Part shown: positions 1 through 12,429 of the stretch, piece by piece | How positions within the stretch are numbered: position 1 is the first letter of the stretch | How the letters are laid out: every line of letters begins with the position of its first letter | Origin: Bufo bufo | Taxonomy: Eukaryota; Chordata; Amphibia; Anura; Bufonidae | Reading direction: 5' to 3' | Assembly (NCBI RefSeq): GCF_905171765.1 | Contig: NC_053389.1 | Location: forward strand, 746,791,146 to 746,855,145 | DNA: 64,000 bases | Program-made: the position numbers and the translations under genes | The notes under the pieces: model-generated | Told to the model about the DNA's origin: nothing | Seen by the model: only the letters and a program-made list of their open reading frames with translations | Databases searched by the model: none

Positions 1-640
1 TGTCTACTAGGTAGAGCAGGGGTATATCACAGCCAAAAATTGGTGGTTTTCACCCAGGAATGTAACAGACAAATTAGTAGAATTTATTTACCTGTCTACT
101 AAGCAGAGCAGGGGTATATCACAGCCAAAAATTAGTGAATTTCACCCGAAAATGTAACAGACATATTAGTGAAATGTTTTTCTCTGTCTACTAGGTAGAA
201 CAGGGGTATATCACAGCTAAAAATTGGTGAATTTCACCCGAGAATGTAACAGACAAATTAGTGGAATTTATTTCCATGTCTACTAGGTAGAGCAGGGGTA
301 TATCATAGCCAAAAATTGGTGAATTTCACCCGAAAATGTAACAGACAAATTAGTGGAATTTATTTACCTGTCTACTAGGTAGAGCATGGGTATATCACAG
401 CCAAAAATTGGTGGTTTTCATTTGAAAATGTAACATAAAAATTAGTGAAATTTATTTACCTGTCTACTAGGTAGTGCTGGGGCATATCACAGCCAAAACT
501 TGGTGAATTTCACCTGAAAATGTAACAGACAAATTAGTGAAATGTTTTTCCCTGTCTACTAGGTAGAGCAAGGGTATATCACGGCCAAAAATTGGTGAAT
601 TTCACCCGAAAATGTAACAGACAAATTAGTGAAATGACAA
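1..640. repeat. 92-bp tandem array, seven copies (hAT subterminal array)
   Basis: Seven head-to-tail copies of a 92-bp unit begin at 1, 93, 185, 277, 369, 461 and 553, each starting TGTCTACTA and drifting by a few substitutions. The period is exactly 92 each time. The array continues off the left edge. It lies beyond the 3' end of the minus-strand hAT transposase (copy 1), and the other hAT-type elements here carry similar 70-105 bp subterminal arrays, so I read it as part of that element rather than an independent satellite. Confidence 0.9.
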
Positions 641-819
641 AATAAAATACGTACAAATTAAAAAAAATAATCTTGATGTATAAGGTGTAGGTCCATATGG
701 AGTAGCAGGTTGAGCAGGTGCTGGACATAGTGGTGTAGGTGGAAGCGGCGGTGGAGGAGGACGAGGTAGCCAACATTGTTTTTTGGTTCAATTTTTAAAA
801 AAAAAAATTTTTAACCACT

Positions 820-1150
820 TACCGTCACGCTAACGCCGAAAGGCGTCATTTCTGCGGCGCTCCCAGGTCACACTAACGCCGATTGGCGTCATCTCGAGTG
901 AGCCGAGATTTCCTGTGAACGCGCGCACACAGGCGCGCGCGCTCACAGGAACGGAAGGTAAGAGAGTTGATCTCCAGCCTGCCAGCGGCGATCGTTCCCT
1001 GGCAGGCTGGAGATGTGACTTTTTTTAACCCCTAACAGGTATATTAGACGCTGTTTTGATAACAGCGTCTAATATACCTGCTAGCTGGTCCTCTGGTGGT
1101 CCCCTTTGTTTGGATCGACCACCAGAGGACACAGGTAGCTCAGTAAAGTA
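820..1150. repeat. GC-rich hairpin head of the TTAA element
   Basis: This stretch has several strong local inverted repeats: GCGCGCGCTCACAGGA near 950, CCAGCCTGCCAGCG pairing with the following CGCTGGCAGGCTGG-like text near 975-1010, TTAGACGCTGTTTTGATAACAGCGTCTAA near 1048-1075 (arms of about 12 bp), and TCCTCTGGTGGTC pairing with GACCACCAGAGGA (1090-1130). The same four hairpins recur in copy B at 51420-51650. They look like structural or transposase-binding ends; the function is inferred. Confidence 0.7.
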
Positions 1151-1189
1151 GCACCAAGCACCACTACACTACACTACACTACACCCCCC

Positions 1190-2410
1190 CGTCACTTATT
1201 AACCCCTTATTAGCCCCTGATCACCCCTGATCACCCCATATAGACTCCCTGATCACTCCCCTGTCATTGATTACCCCCCTGTCATTGATCACACCCCTGT
1301 AAAGCTCCATTCAGATGTCCGCATGATTTTTACGGATCCACTGATAGATGGATCGGATCCGCAAAACGCACACGGACGTCTGAATGGAGCCTTACAGGGG
1401 CGTGATCAATGACTGTGGTGATCACCCCATATAGACTCCCTGATCACCCCCTGTCATTGATTACACCCCTGTCATTGATCACACCCCTGTAAAGCTCCAT
1501 TCAGACGTCCGCATGATTTTTACGGATCCACTGATAGATGGATCGGATCCGCAAAACACATACAGGCGTCTCCCTGGAGCCTTCCAGGGGGGGTGATCAC
1601 CCCATATAGACTCCCTGATCACCCCCCTGTCATTGATCACCCCCCCTGTCAGGCTGCATTCAGATGTCCGTATGATTTTTACGGATCCACGGATACATGG
1701 ATCAGATCCGCAAAACACATACGGACATCTGAATGGAGCCTTACAGGGGCATGATCAATGACTGTGGTGATCACCCCATATAGACTCCCTGATCACCCCC
1801 CTGTCATTGATCACCCCCCCCTGTCATTGATCACCCCCCTGTCATTGATCACACCCCTGTAAAGCTCCATTCAGACGTCCGCATGATTTTTACGGATCCA
1901 CTGATAGATGGATCGGATCCGTAAAACGCATACGGACGTCTGAATGGAGCCTTACAGGGGCGTGATCAATGACTGTGGTGATCACCCCATATAGACACCC
2001 TGATCACCCCCCTATCATTGATTACCCCCCTGTCATTGATAACCCCCTGTAAAGCTCCATTCAGACGTCCGCATGATTTTTACGGATCCACTGATAGATG
2101 GATCGGATCCGCAAAACACATACAGGCGTCTCCCTGGAGCCTTCCAGGGGGGGTGATCACCCCATATAGACTCCCTGATCACCCCCCTGTCATTGATCAC
2201 CCCCCCTGTCAGGCTGCATTCAGATGTCTGTATGATTTTTACGGATCCACGGATACATGGATCGGATCCGCAAAAACACATACGGACATCTGAATGGAGC
2301 CTTAAAGGGGGGTGATCAATGACAGGGGGGTGATCACCCCATATAGACTCCCTGATCACCCCCCTGTCATTGATCACCCCCCTGTCATTGATCACCCCCC
2401 TGTAAGGCTC
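1190..2410. repeat. Tandem array of about six hairpin units in TTAA element A
   Basis: About six units of roughly 185-200 bp alternate a pyrimidine-rich part (GATCACCCCATATAGACTCC and CTGTCATTGATCACC) with a hairpin. The hairpin's left arm reads CTCCATTCAGACGTCCG and its right arm reads CGGACGTCTGAATGGAG; a loop with GGATCC repeats lies between. Hairpins start near 1305, 1496, 1656, 1866, 2056 and 2216. In three of them the right arm is altered (CAGGCGTCTCCCTGGAGCC or similar). The long apparent reading frames here on both strands follow from the repetition and are not genes. Confidence 0.85.
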
Positions 2411-2439
2411 CATTCAGACATTTTTTTGGCCCAAGTTAG

Positions 2440-5000
2440 CGGAATTATTATTTTTTTTTCTTACAAAATTTTTTAGACATTTATATTCCAGACTTCTTCT
2501 CACGCTTTAGGGCCCCTAGAATGCCAGGGCAGTATAAATACCCCACATGTGACCCCATTTCGGAAAGAAGACACCCCCAGGTATTCCGTGAGGGGCATAT
2601 TGAGTCCATCAAAGATTGAAATTTTTGTCCCAAGTTAGCGGAAAGGGAGACTTTGTGAGAAAAAAATAAAAAATATCAATTTCCGCTAACTTGTGCCAAA
2701 AAACAAAATTTCTATGAACTCGCCATGCCCCTCATTGAATACCTTGGGGTGTCTTCTTTCCAAAATGGGATCACATGTGGGGTATTTATACTGCCCTGGC
2801 ATTCTAGGGGCCCCAAAGCATGAGAAGAAGTCTGGTATCCAAATGTCTAAAAATGCCCTCCTAAAAGGAATTTGGGCACCTTTGCGCATCTAGGCTGCAA
2901 AGAAGTGTCACACATCTGGTATCGCCGTACTCAGGAGAAGTTGGGGAATGTGTTTTGGGGTGTCATTTTACATATACCCATGCTGGGTGAGAGAAATATC
3001 TTGGTCAAATGCCAACTTTGTATAAAAAAATGGGAAAAGTTGTCTTTTGCCAAGATATTTCTCTCACCCAGCATGGGTATATGTAAAATGACATGGCAAA
3101 ACACATTCCCTAACTTCTCCTGAGTACGGAGATACCAGATGTGTGACACTTTTTTGCAGCCTAGGTGGGCAAAGGGGCCCATATTCCAAAGAGCACCTTT
3201 CGGATTTCACAGGTCAATTACCTACTTACCACACATTAGGGCCCCTGGAAAATGCCAGGGCAGTATAACTACCCCACAAGTGACCCCATTTTGGAAAGAA
3301 GACACCCCAAGGTATTCCGTGAGGGGCATGGCGAGTTCCTAGAATTTTTTTATTTTTTGTCACAAGTTAGTGGAAAATGATGATTTTTTTTTATTTTATT
3401 TTTTTCATACAAAGTCTCATATTCCACTAACTTGTGACAAAAAATAAAAACTTCCATGAACTCACTATGCCCATCAGCGAATACCTTGGGGTCTCTTCTT
3501 TCCAAAATGGGGTCACTTGTGGGGTAGTTATACTGCCCTGGCATTCTAGGGGCCCAAATGTGTGGTAAGGAGTTTGAAATCAAATTCTGTAAAAAATGAC
3601 CAGTGAAATCCGAAAGGTGCTCTTTGGAATATGGGCCCCTTTGCCCACCTAGGCTGCAAAAAAGTGTCACACATATGGTATCTCTGTATTCAGGAGAAGT
3701 TGAGGAATGTGTTTTGGGGTGTCTTTTAACATATACCCATGCTGGGTGAGATAAATATCTTGGTCAAATGCCAACTTTGTATAAAAAAATGGGAAAAGTT
3801 GTCTTTTGCCAAGATATTTCTCTTACCCAGCATGAGTATATGTAAAATGACACCCCAAAACACATTCCCCAACTTCTCCTGAGTACGGAGATACCAGATG
3901 TGTGACACTTTTTTGCAGCCTAGGTGGGCAAAGGGGCCCATATTCCAAAGAGCACCTTTCGGATTTCACAGGTCATTTACCTACTTACCACACATTAGGG
4001 CCCCTGGAAAATGCCAGGCCAGTATAACTACCCCACAAGTGACCCCATTTTGGAAAGAAGACACCCCAAGGTATTCCGTGAGGGGCATGGCGAGTTCCTA
4101 GAATTTTTTATTTTTTGTCACAAGTTAGTGGAAAATGATGATTTTTTTTTTTTTTTTTTTTTTTCATACAAAGTCTCATATTCCACTAACTTGTGACAAA
4201 AAATAAAAACTTCCATGAACTCACTATGCCCATCAGCGAATACCTTGGGGTCTCTTCTTTCCAAAATGGGGTCACTTGTGGGGTAGTTATACTGCTCTGG
4301 CATTCTAGGGGCCCAAATGTGTGGTAAGGAGTTTGAAATCAAATTCTGTAAAAAATGACCAGTGAAATCCGAAAGGTGCTCTTTGGAATATGGGCCCCTT
4401 TGCCCACCTAGGCTGCAAAAAAGTGTCACACATCTGGTATCTCCGTACTCAGGAGAAGTTGGGGAATGTGTTTTGGGGTGTCATTTTACATATACCCATG
4501 CTGGGTGAGAGAAATATCTTGGCAAATGACAACTTTTCCCATTTTTTTATACAAAGTTGGCATTTGACCAAGATATTTATCTCACCCAGCATGGGTATAT
4601 GTAAAAAGACACCCCAAAACACATTCCTCAACTTCTCCTGAATACGGAGATACCAGATGTGTGACACTTTTTTGCAGCCTAGGTGGGCAAAGGGGCCCAT
4701 ATTCCAAAGAGCACCTTTCGGATTTCACTGGTAATTTTTTACAGAATTTGATTTCAAACTCCTTACCACACATTTGGGCCCCTAGAATGCCAGGGCAGTA
4801 GAACTACCCCACAAGTGACCCCATTTTGGAAAGAAGAGACCCCAAGGTATTTCGTGATGGGCATAGTGAGTTCATAGAACTTTTTATTTTTTGTCACAAG
4901 TTAGTGGAATATGAGACTTTGTAAAAAAAAAAAAAAAAAAAATCATCATTTTCCGCTAACTTGTGACAAAAAATAAAAAGTTCTATGAACTCACTATGCC
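2440..5000. repeat. Inverted-module field of TTAA element A
   Basis: A module of about 350-400 bp (containing TTTTGCAGCCTAGGTGGGCA, GAGCACCTTTCGGATTTCAC and CAAGATATTTCTCTCACCC) occurs repeatedly and in both orientations, so the block is a chain of long inverted repeats. Examples are the facing arms at 2985-3075, 3745-3840 and 4495-4590. This explains the mirror-image open frames on both strands. Poly(A)/poly(T) runs (3390-3410, 4140-4165, 4920-4942) separate modules. Nothing here looks coding. Confidence 0.75.
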
Positions 5001-5630
5001 CATCAGCGAATACCTTAGGGTGTCTACTTTCCGAAATGGGGTCATTTGTGGGGTGTTTGTACTGTCTGGCCATTGTAGAACCTCAGGAAACATGACAGGT
5101 GCTCACAAAGTCAGAGCTGCTTCAAAAAGCGGAAATTCACATTTTTGTACCATAGTTTGTAAACGCTATAACTTTTACCCAAACCATTTTTTTTTTACCC
5201 AAACATTACAAGACATGTAGAACAATAAATTTAGAGCAAAATTTATATATGGATCTCGTTATTTTTGCAAAATTTTACAACTGAAAGTGAAAAATTTCAT
5301 TTTTTTGAAAAAAAATCGTTAAATTTCGATTAATAACAAAAAAAGTAAAAATGTCAGCAGCAATGAAATACCACCAAATGAAAGCTCTATTAGTGAGAAG
5401 AAAAGGAGGTAAAATTCATTTAGGTGGTAAGTTGCATGACCGAGCAATAAACCGCTAAAGTTGTGGAGTGCCGATTTGTAAAAAAGGGCCTGGTCTTTAG
5501 GGGGGTATAAACCTGTGGTCCTTAAGTGGTTAATTAGGGTACACCCCAAAAGAGTGGGAAATATCAAAAATACAACAATGAGCAATTGCGCTGTAGTATA
5601 ACAATGGCTAGGTAAGGCCGGTATACATGT

Positions 5631-8600
5631 CTATTCTGCACAAGGTACGGAGAACTCCTGTGGGATCCATGCCTGGTTCATTTTAATGAACGTGAGCTTG
5701 TCCACATTTGTTGTGGAAAGTTGGCTGTGCTTGTCTGTGATAACGCCCCCTGTCGTGCTAAACACACGTTCAGAAAATGCACTGGCTGCAGGGCAGGCCA
5801 GCACCTCCAAGGCGTAAAGGGCAAGCTCAGGCCATGTGCCCAATTTTTTGACCCAGAAGTTGAAAGGGGCAGACCCGTCATTCAGTACGTGTAGGCATGT
5901 GCACACATACTGCTCCACCATGTTGCTAAAATGCTGCCTCCTGCTAAGACGTTCCATATCAGCTGGTGGTGCTGGTTGTTGTGGCGTGCTGACAAATCTT
6001 TTCCACATTTCGCCCATGCTATCCCTGCCTTCTGAGGTGCTGGTGGTGCCCCAGCTGCGTTGGCGACGTCTTCCTCCTCCTCTGCCTTTGCCTTGTGCTT
6101 TCACTGTACTCACACTTTCACTGTACTCGCGCATCTTACAATCACGCTCCAGTGACGGAATTAAGGACGGTACGTTGTTGTAACGGGGATCCAGCAGCAT
6201 GGCCACCCAATAATCAGCACAAGTTAGAATGTGGGCAACTCAGCGGTCATTGCGGAGACACTGTAGAATGTAATTGCTCATGTGTGCCAGGCTGTCCAGA
6301 GGCAACGACAAGCTTTCCTCTGTGGGAAGTGTATCGTCTGTGTCCTCTGTATCCCCCCAGCCACGCACCAGTGATGGCCATGAGCTGGTCTGGGTGCCAC
6401 CCTGCTGTGAACACTGTTCCTCCTCCTCCATCTCCTCATCCTCCATCTCCTCATCCTCCAGAACGGTGAACAATTGTGTACCTGGCATTTTTGGGTGCAG
6501 GAACCAACCCTCAGAGCCACTTGTGAATGACTGGCCTGAAACCCTATGACACCCTCTTCCTTCTCCTCCTCCTGTGCCACATCCTCGCCTGAAGCGTTTT
6601 TTCAAGGAGGCATAGAAGTAGGAGAGTAACGCTGAGAACGGCGTCATCGGCACTGGCCATGTTGGTGGAGTACTCGAAACAGCGCAATAAGGCACACAGG
6701 TCTCGCATGGAGGCCCAATCATTGGTGGTGAAGTGGTGTTGTTCCGTAGAGCGACTCACCCATGTGTGCTGCAGCTGAAACTCCACTATCACCTGCTGCT
6801 GCTCGCACAGTCTGGCCAGCATGTGCAAAGTGGAGTTCCACCTTGTGGGCACGTCGCATATGAGGCGGTGAGCGGGAAGGCCGAAGTTGCGCTGCAGCAC
6901 TGACAGGCGAGCAGCAGCAGGGTGAAAACGCCGAAAGCGCACACAGACGGCCCGCACTTTCTGCAGCAGCTCTGACATATTGGGGTAATTTTTAAGGAAC
7001 CTTTGCACCACCAAATTCAGCACATGCGCCAGGCAGGGGAAGTGCGTCAAACCGGCTAGTCCCAGAGCTTCTACGAGATTTCGCCCATAATCGCACACCA
7101 CCAGGCCGGGCTTGAGGCTCACTGGCAACAACCACTCATCGGTCTGTTGTTCCTTGCCCATCCACAGCTCCTGTGTCGTGTGGGGTTTGTCCCCCAAACA
7201 GATAAGTTTTAAAACTGGCTGTGCTGAAGTTGGTGGTGAAGGTGTTACGCTGACCGGATGAGGAGGCGGTAGAGGATGAGGAAGCGGAGTAGGAGGAGAA
7301 AGCAACAGGAGGCTGTAAAGGCATACAAGGCAATGCTCCAAATTCCCGAACGGAACCTCACGAATAGCTGCCAGCAGACGAATAGGAAACACAACCAAGC
7401 GGCTTACACTCCTAGCAATCAGTCTCTAACAGCATACAGTGAATCCCCCCAAGAACGAGACAAGGCTCCGTGTTGAGGGTCAAGCAGTGGTCACCCAGAG
7501 CTGTGTGTTTTATTGATCTTATATAACATTGGTACACATCAGTACCACCCACAGGGTTTTGTAAAAACAACCAATAACCACGTACAATACAGTAAAACAC
7601 TCCCACACAAAATCCTCCTCTCTGCCTGTGATATAATTATGGTACAATGGGTTGATGTAATTATCCCAGGCAGGAGAATACACAATGTCCTCTGTCCTGG
7701 AGACAACTGAGGAGTAATTCAATTATCTTTCAGGACAAAGGGAAATCGCCAATACACATGTGGAGACAATAGAACAGACATCACTACTCAAACATACAAT
7801 GTCCCACCCATTACAGTAACATAGACATTTAACATATCCCAAAATGGCATGAATTAGACCAGGGGTTCAAAAGTTTGTAAAAGTCCTTTGTGAACAAAGG
7901 AAGCATGGCTGATGAGAGGGCCCATAATCCTGGTGCAAGAGGCTGGCAACCAGGCCCCTTCAAAACCCAGTGGCGAGGTTAGTTTCGCCACTGAGGCAAA
8001 CTGAAGCGCCCTGCAATCCTCGGTGGAAGAAGGATATGCGCCAAACTGCTATCCGCCTCAGGCCCAACCGCCACTGCATTTACCCAGTGTGCTGTTAGGG
8101 AGATATAATGTCCCTGACCGTGCTTACTGGTCCACGTATCCGTAGTTAGGTGGACCTTGCCTCAGATGGCGTTGCGCAGTGCACACCTGATTTTGTCCCC
8201 CACTTGGTTGTGCAGGGAAGGGATGGCTCGCCTGAAAAGTAGTGGCGACTGGGCACAATGTACTGTGGGACAATCACCGCCATAAGGCTTTTAAAACTCT
8301 CTGTCTCCACCAGATGGGATAACAGCATTTCAAAGGCCAGCAATTTTGAAATGCTGGCATTCAGGGCCAGGGATCGCGGTTGGGTAGGGGGGTACTTCCT
8401 CTTCCGCTCCAGTGTTTGGGAGATAGAGAGCTGAACGCTTCCATTGGACATTGTGGAGATGCTTTGTGACCCAAGTTGTGGTGTTGCTGGCAGATCCTCT
8501 GTTTGCGTGGTGGCAGGTGGCACTGTCACTCCAGAGGTGGATGAAGAGGCCGATACTGCAGCAGAAGAAGAAGCAGGAGGAGCCAGATACCTTTCTTTGT

Positions 8601-9611
8601 TGTTGAAGTGTCTACTCCACTGCAGCTCGTGCTTTGCACTTAGATGCCTGGTCATGCAGGTTGTGCTCAGGTTGAGAACGTTTATGCCTCGCTTCAGGCT
8701 CTGATTGCACAGCATGCAAACCATTGTGTCTTATTGTCAGCACATTTTCTGAAGAACTGCCTTGCCAGGGAACTCCTTGGAGCTGGCTTTAGTGTGCTCG
8801 GTCCCTTTCTGCGATGAGCAGTAGCAGGCGTACTGTCTAAGGGACGGCCGCTCCGCTTTTCCACCCTGCTCCCTCTTCTGCTGTGCTGGTGCCTCTGTGC
8901 GACCACCTCCTCTTCCTCCGAACTACACAGGTCACTCACATGACCTTGATTCCATGTGGGGTCGAGGACCTCATCGTCCTCCACATAATCTTCCACCAAG
9001 TCTTCACCCCTGCCCTCCTTGTCAGTCTGCACACTGCAGAAAGCCACAGCAGTTGGCACCTGTGTTTCGTCATCATCCGAAACGTGCTGCGGTGGTCCTC
9101 TCATGTACTCATCTTGAAACATAAGTGGTTGGGCATTTGTGCACTCATTCTCTTCCACTTCTGGGGCAGGGCTATGTGGATGGCTCTGGGAAACCCTGCT
9201 AGCAGAGTCATCAAAAAGCAGACTAGACTGCTGCATGACTTGGGACTCAGACTGCTTGGCTGATTTGCAAGGGGGTGAGGTGAAAGACTGATGGACATCG
9301 GCTGCAGGTGCCAACTCTGATCTTTCAGCACGAGACTGGGTTGGAGACAATGTGAAGGAACTGGAGGCACTGTCAGCCACCCAATCTACTATCGCCTGTA
9401 CTTATTCTGGCCTCACCATTCGTAGAGCCGCATTAGGCCCGACCAAATAACGCTGAAGGTTCTGTCGCCTACTCGCACCTGAGGAAGGTGTTTCACTTGT
9501 GCGTGTAGCTGGCACAGATCGACCACATCCTCTCCCTGCAACAGAAGCTCCACCAGCAGCACCACGACCAGGGCCACGTCCCTTATTTGGCTCTCTCCTT
9601 ATTCTCCGCAA
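5631..9611 (-). pseudogene. hAT transposase (ZBED-type), broken, copy 1
   Basis: A DNA-cutting and strand-transfer enzyme of the hAT superfamily, in pieces. The N-terminus at 9611-9402 is a Gly/Arg-rich leader ending in an in-frame stop and continuing in the same frame to 8694. It then needs a frameshift near 8700-8724 into 8724-8146. That shift falls inside the BED zinc finger (C-x2-C near 8710, H-x4-H near 8635-8655). The protein runs to about 7980, where an LTR-like insertion interrupts it. It resumes at 7398-6544 with the conserved CLAHVLNLVV and RWNST blocks. The acidic linker is at 6722-6240, and the C-terminal dimerisation domain, with PAASAFSERVFS, ends at 5631. At least two frameshifts, one stop and one insertion make it inactive. 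Confidence 0.85.
7400..7975 (-). mobile_element. LTR-like insertion inside hAT copy 1
   Basis: This stretch separates two blocks of hAT transposase and has no hAT similarity that I can see. Read on the minus strand it has a TATA-like GTTATATAAG (7518-7527) followed closely by AATAAA (7509-7514) and then a GT/T-rich stretch, the promoter/poly(A) layout of an LTR. I found no internal coding region, so it could be a solo LTR. Exact ends and TSD are not resolved because the flanking hAT sequence is diverged. Endogenous retrovirus or Gypsy origin cannot be decided here. Confidence 0.45.
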
Positions 9612-10215
9612 ATTTAGGATCTTGCCTAAAATGGGTGTTTTTTTAAATAACAGAATATAACAGCAGTATCTAACGCTTGTATTTCATACTGACAGATGCA
9701 GCAAAGGCCGCAAATTTAGTATTTTAGCCAAAATGGGTGTTTTTTAATAACAGAATATAACAGCAGTATCTAACGCTTGTATTTCACACTGACAGATGCA
9801 GCAAAGGCTGCAAATTTAGTATTTTGCCCAAAATGAGTGTTTTTTTAATAACAGAATATCATTGCAGTATTTCAAGCTTGTATTTTACACTGACAGATGC
9901 AGCAAAGGCCGCAAATTTAGTATTTTGCCCAAAATGGGTATTTTTTAATAACAGAATATTATTGCAGTATTTCAAGCTTGTATTTCACACTGACAAATGC
10001 AGCAAAGGCCCCAGATGTACGGTATTGCCAAAAATTTGTGTTTTTTTTTAAACCCAGAATATTATTGAAGTATTTCAAGCTTGTATTTCACAATGAAAAA
10101 TGCAGCAAAGGCCCCAGATATAAGGTATTGCCAAAAATGGGTAATTTTTTTTAAACCCAGAATATAATTGCAGTATTTAAAGCTTGTATTTCACTGTCAC
10201 AAAAGCACATATGCA
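9608..10215. repeat. 101-bp tandem array, six copies (5' subterminal array of hAT copy 1)
   Basis: Units start near 9608, 9710, 9810, 9911, 10011 and 10114. Each holds GCAAATTTAGTATTTTGCCC (or a variant), then AACAGAATAT, then GCTTGTATTTCACACTGACA and GCAGCAAAGGCC. The array lies immediately upstream of the transposase start on the minus strand and probably belongs to the element's 5' leader. The units diverge progressively to the right. Confidence 0.85.
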
Positions 10216-10373
10216 GTGCTGGTGCACTGAACTTGCATAAAATGGCCACCGACGCCTACCTAACTAACAGACGGATAAAAGTTATTTTTCAGTGTCAATG
10301 GGCTCAGGGCAGGGTAAAAATATTGTGCACTGCACCCACAAAACAAAATCGCTGTAGATCGCTGAGTTAAAGG

Positions 10374-10830
10374 GATTCTGTCATGACATTTTAGGCCTAT
10401 AACCTAAACATATGGCCAGGTCCGTACTAATAACCTGAATCCGAAACGGTCCTTATTAAATCTGCCTGTGGCTCTATTAGCACATAAAACTGGTTTTTAT
10501 AACCTGTTATTCACCTACCTAAGGTGCCCAAGGGGACGTCGCTTCATACAGTGTGCCCAGCTGCACCCATCTCCGTCTGGTGCCCAGCGCCGCCTTCCTA
10601 GTTGAAATCGCCGCCTTCCTCACCTCAGCCCCACCGTCCGGTCCCTCTGCCAGATCCCGCGCGTGCGCACTAGGCATAACCTGAGGGACCGGACGATTGC
10701 GGAGGCGGGGCTTAGGTGAGGAAGGCGGCGATTTCAACTGGGAAGGCGACACTGGACTTTTTGAGGAAACACAATTGAGTGTCATGAAGAGGTAAAGTCC
10801 CCTGTTATAATTTTAAAAGGGTTGTCCTAA
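10374..10830. mobile_element. Short inverted-repeat element (MITE-like)
   Basis: It begins at TTAA-AGGGATTCTGTCA and has a large GC-rich palindrome: arm 10599-10645 pairs with 10682-10739 across a short centre containing GCGCGTGCGC. The right end is degenerate, so the TSD is uncertain. It is probably an old TTAA-type MITE inserted near the 5' end of hAT copy 1. Confidence 0.5.
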
Positions 10831-11075
10831 CTGGAAAAATTCTCCTAAAATAGAAGTTGCCTTGATGTTCATCTGGCTGTGCATGTTGGAACTATATACT
10901 CAGAGGTTTTACTTGATGCTCTTCGGTCAAGTAGCAGCATTTTTTAATTTTTGCAGGAGTAATGTATGGCCAAATAGGTCTTAGAAAGCCAATATCTATG
11001 GTGATCAACTGATCACTGATCCATTATCCATATTGAAAGGGGTTGTCTTCATGAAACAACCAGTTAAAGGCTTTG
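10812..11075. repeat. Old MITE-like segment with AAAGGGGTTGTC-type ends
   Basis: AAAAGGGTTGTCCTAACTGG near 10816 and AAAGGGGTTGTCTTCATGAA near 11036 resemble the termini of the many AAAGGGGTT..-type small elements in this window. They do not form a clean inverted pair, so this may be two overlapping remnants. No coding potential. Confidence 0.35.
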
Positions 11076-11504
11076 GACAAATTTGTACTGTTTATTTTTG
11101 CAAAAATGTCCCTTGGTGACGTGATTACCGATGACGTCACCACGCCTGGCCGGTGTGGTGACACATTCATCACCTTGCACAAGATTCAGCATGGTTTCTG
11201 CAATCAAGATGGCCACGACGGCCTCTTCGCCTGCAAATGGATGAGATGAGTGTGTTTTGTTTTTTTTAACTGCCATTTCAGGAAAAATAGATTAGTTATC
11301 ACGAAGCGCGAGGAAATTCAGTTTCGCAGTGAATCAAATTTTTCCTGAAATTCGGATCGACGTCCACTAACATGCCCTAGGGATGGGGGGAGCACCGGAA
11401 ACTTTGTTTAGCTATTAAGGAATTATTTTATTTAAACAAGTAAGAGATACTAATCTAGAACTAGTTAAAATGCAGAGCTGCATACATTTCCTGCTCATTT
11501 ACGC

Positions 11505-11690
11505 TAGGGCTACATGGCGACTTCTTGTCGCTGAAAAGTCGTGCAACATTTTTTGTAATAATAGTCAATGATGTTGCAATGCAAAATGCTGGGAATGTGA
11601 CACTACAGTTGCAAAAAAATCCAACGTGACCATGATTACGAAAAATGTTGCGAGACTTTTTAGTGACAAGAAGTCACATGACACATGTTG
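11505..11690. mobile_element. Small inverted-repeat MITE
   Basis: The arm 11519-11567 (GACTTCTTGTCGCTGAAAAG, then GTGCAACATTTTTTGTAAT) is complementary to 11632-11676 (ATTACGAAAAATGTTGCGAG, then GACAAGAAGTC). The loop is about 65 bp. The size, imperfect arms and AT-rich surroundings fit a MITE; the superfamily is unknown. Confidence 0.55.
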
Positions 11691-11699
11691 CCGTGTATT

Positions 11700-12330
11700 T
11701 TTGTTTTTAATTCTGTTCATAGACTAGAATGAAGAAGATAACTTGTCCAGGAGCACAAAAATAGAATTACAGAATATATTTTTTTCTTTCTTCAGTAAGC
11801 AATGCTGAGTCAGTGGCCATAGCCTGTGAACCCCCACTGAATAGTTATTTAATTTTCGCTTTTAATATATTCTGATCTTCATTCGTTTTTATTATTGGCA
11901 CGGCATTGCTACCTGTTCATATTAAATTGGCTGGTCCACTGGCGATCGGCAGTGACACACAGAAAACTCTGCGCTCACTTACACTTCACTATTATTTCTA
12001 TTATTTTACATTCAATCCACTCCGACAGATAATACTGCTTCCTCTATCATAACATATTCAGGACTTGGCACATTTCCTTCCTTACTGTGTGCCAGCTAAT
12101 TAATCCAGATCCTGCTTGACTGATAAAGTGGAAACTTTTTTTTTTTTTTGCTTATAACCTTTATTTCTCATGACAGATTGTTTTATCCACAAAAATATAA
12201 ATTCTTCAGTATTTTCACTCTATTTTTTCCTTATTTTACAGCTGGGGACTTAAACCACATGATTTTCTACTAAAGTTAATTGTACAACTTTGTGGGACAA
12301 TCCTGCAAAAAAAAAAAAACACACACACGA
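11700..12330. other. Low-repeat stretch, candidate single-copy or conserved non-coding DNA
   Basis: No terminal repeats, tandem periodicity or transposon coding is visible, unlike almost everything around it. It holds several homeodomain-type TAAT/ATTA words (for example GCTAATTAATCC near 12106). It may be original host DNA of the locus. A multi-species alignment would decide this. Confidence 0.3.
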
Positions 12331-12429
12331 AGGTTGGAATTATTAAAAATTTTTAAGCACTATACAGCGGTATGCCTATGTGTCTGTAATACAAACTCCT
12401 GGGTATTCTGTATACTGGCATGAAGGCCT

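Larger units (their letters stand above)
815..5529. mobile_element. TTAA-flanked non-autonomous element, copy A (piggyBac-type)
   Basis: TTAA occurs at both borders (811-814 and 5530-5533). The element begins CCACTTACCG and ends with the complement of CCACTTAAGG, giving short TIRs starting CCACTTA. TTAA duplication with CC..GG ends is the piggyBac hallmark. No transposase frame is visible, so it is probably non-autonomous. From left to right it contains a GC-rich hairpin head (820-1150), an array of six hairpin units (1190-2410), and a 2.6 kb field of inverted modules (2440-5000). A second copy with the same head, array and modules lies at 51330-55141. It is inserted in the 3' UTR of hAT copy 1. 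Confidence 0.75.
1..11372 (-). mobile_element. hAT transposon copy 1 (ZBED-type), interrupted
   Basis: The hAT transposase remnants at 5631-9611 are flanked by subterminal tandem arrays on both sides (1-640 and 9608-10215). A terminus near 11280-11372 matches, in reverse, the start of hAT copy 2 after 48200 (shared GAATTTCAGGAAAAATTTGA). The 3' UTR continues at 640-811 on the far side of the TTAA-flanked insertion at 815-5529. It encodes GC-rich Ser/Thr-type text resembling the CTGCTGCCACCTCC repeats of copy 2. Further insertions sit at about 7400-7975 and 10374-11075. The left terminus lies outside the window, so no TSD can be tested. Confidence 0.65.

Noticed and set aside
2033..2413. 126-codon minus-strand frame in the TTAA element
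   Set aside because: By-product of the hairpin tandem units; mirrored frames on the other strand have the same cause.
2872..4700. Repeated frames starting MGPFAHLGCKKVSHIWY on both strands
   Set aside because: They come from one non-coding module present in both orientations; the same text appears in copy B, with no conserved start or stop.
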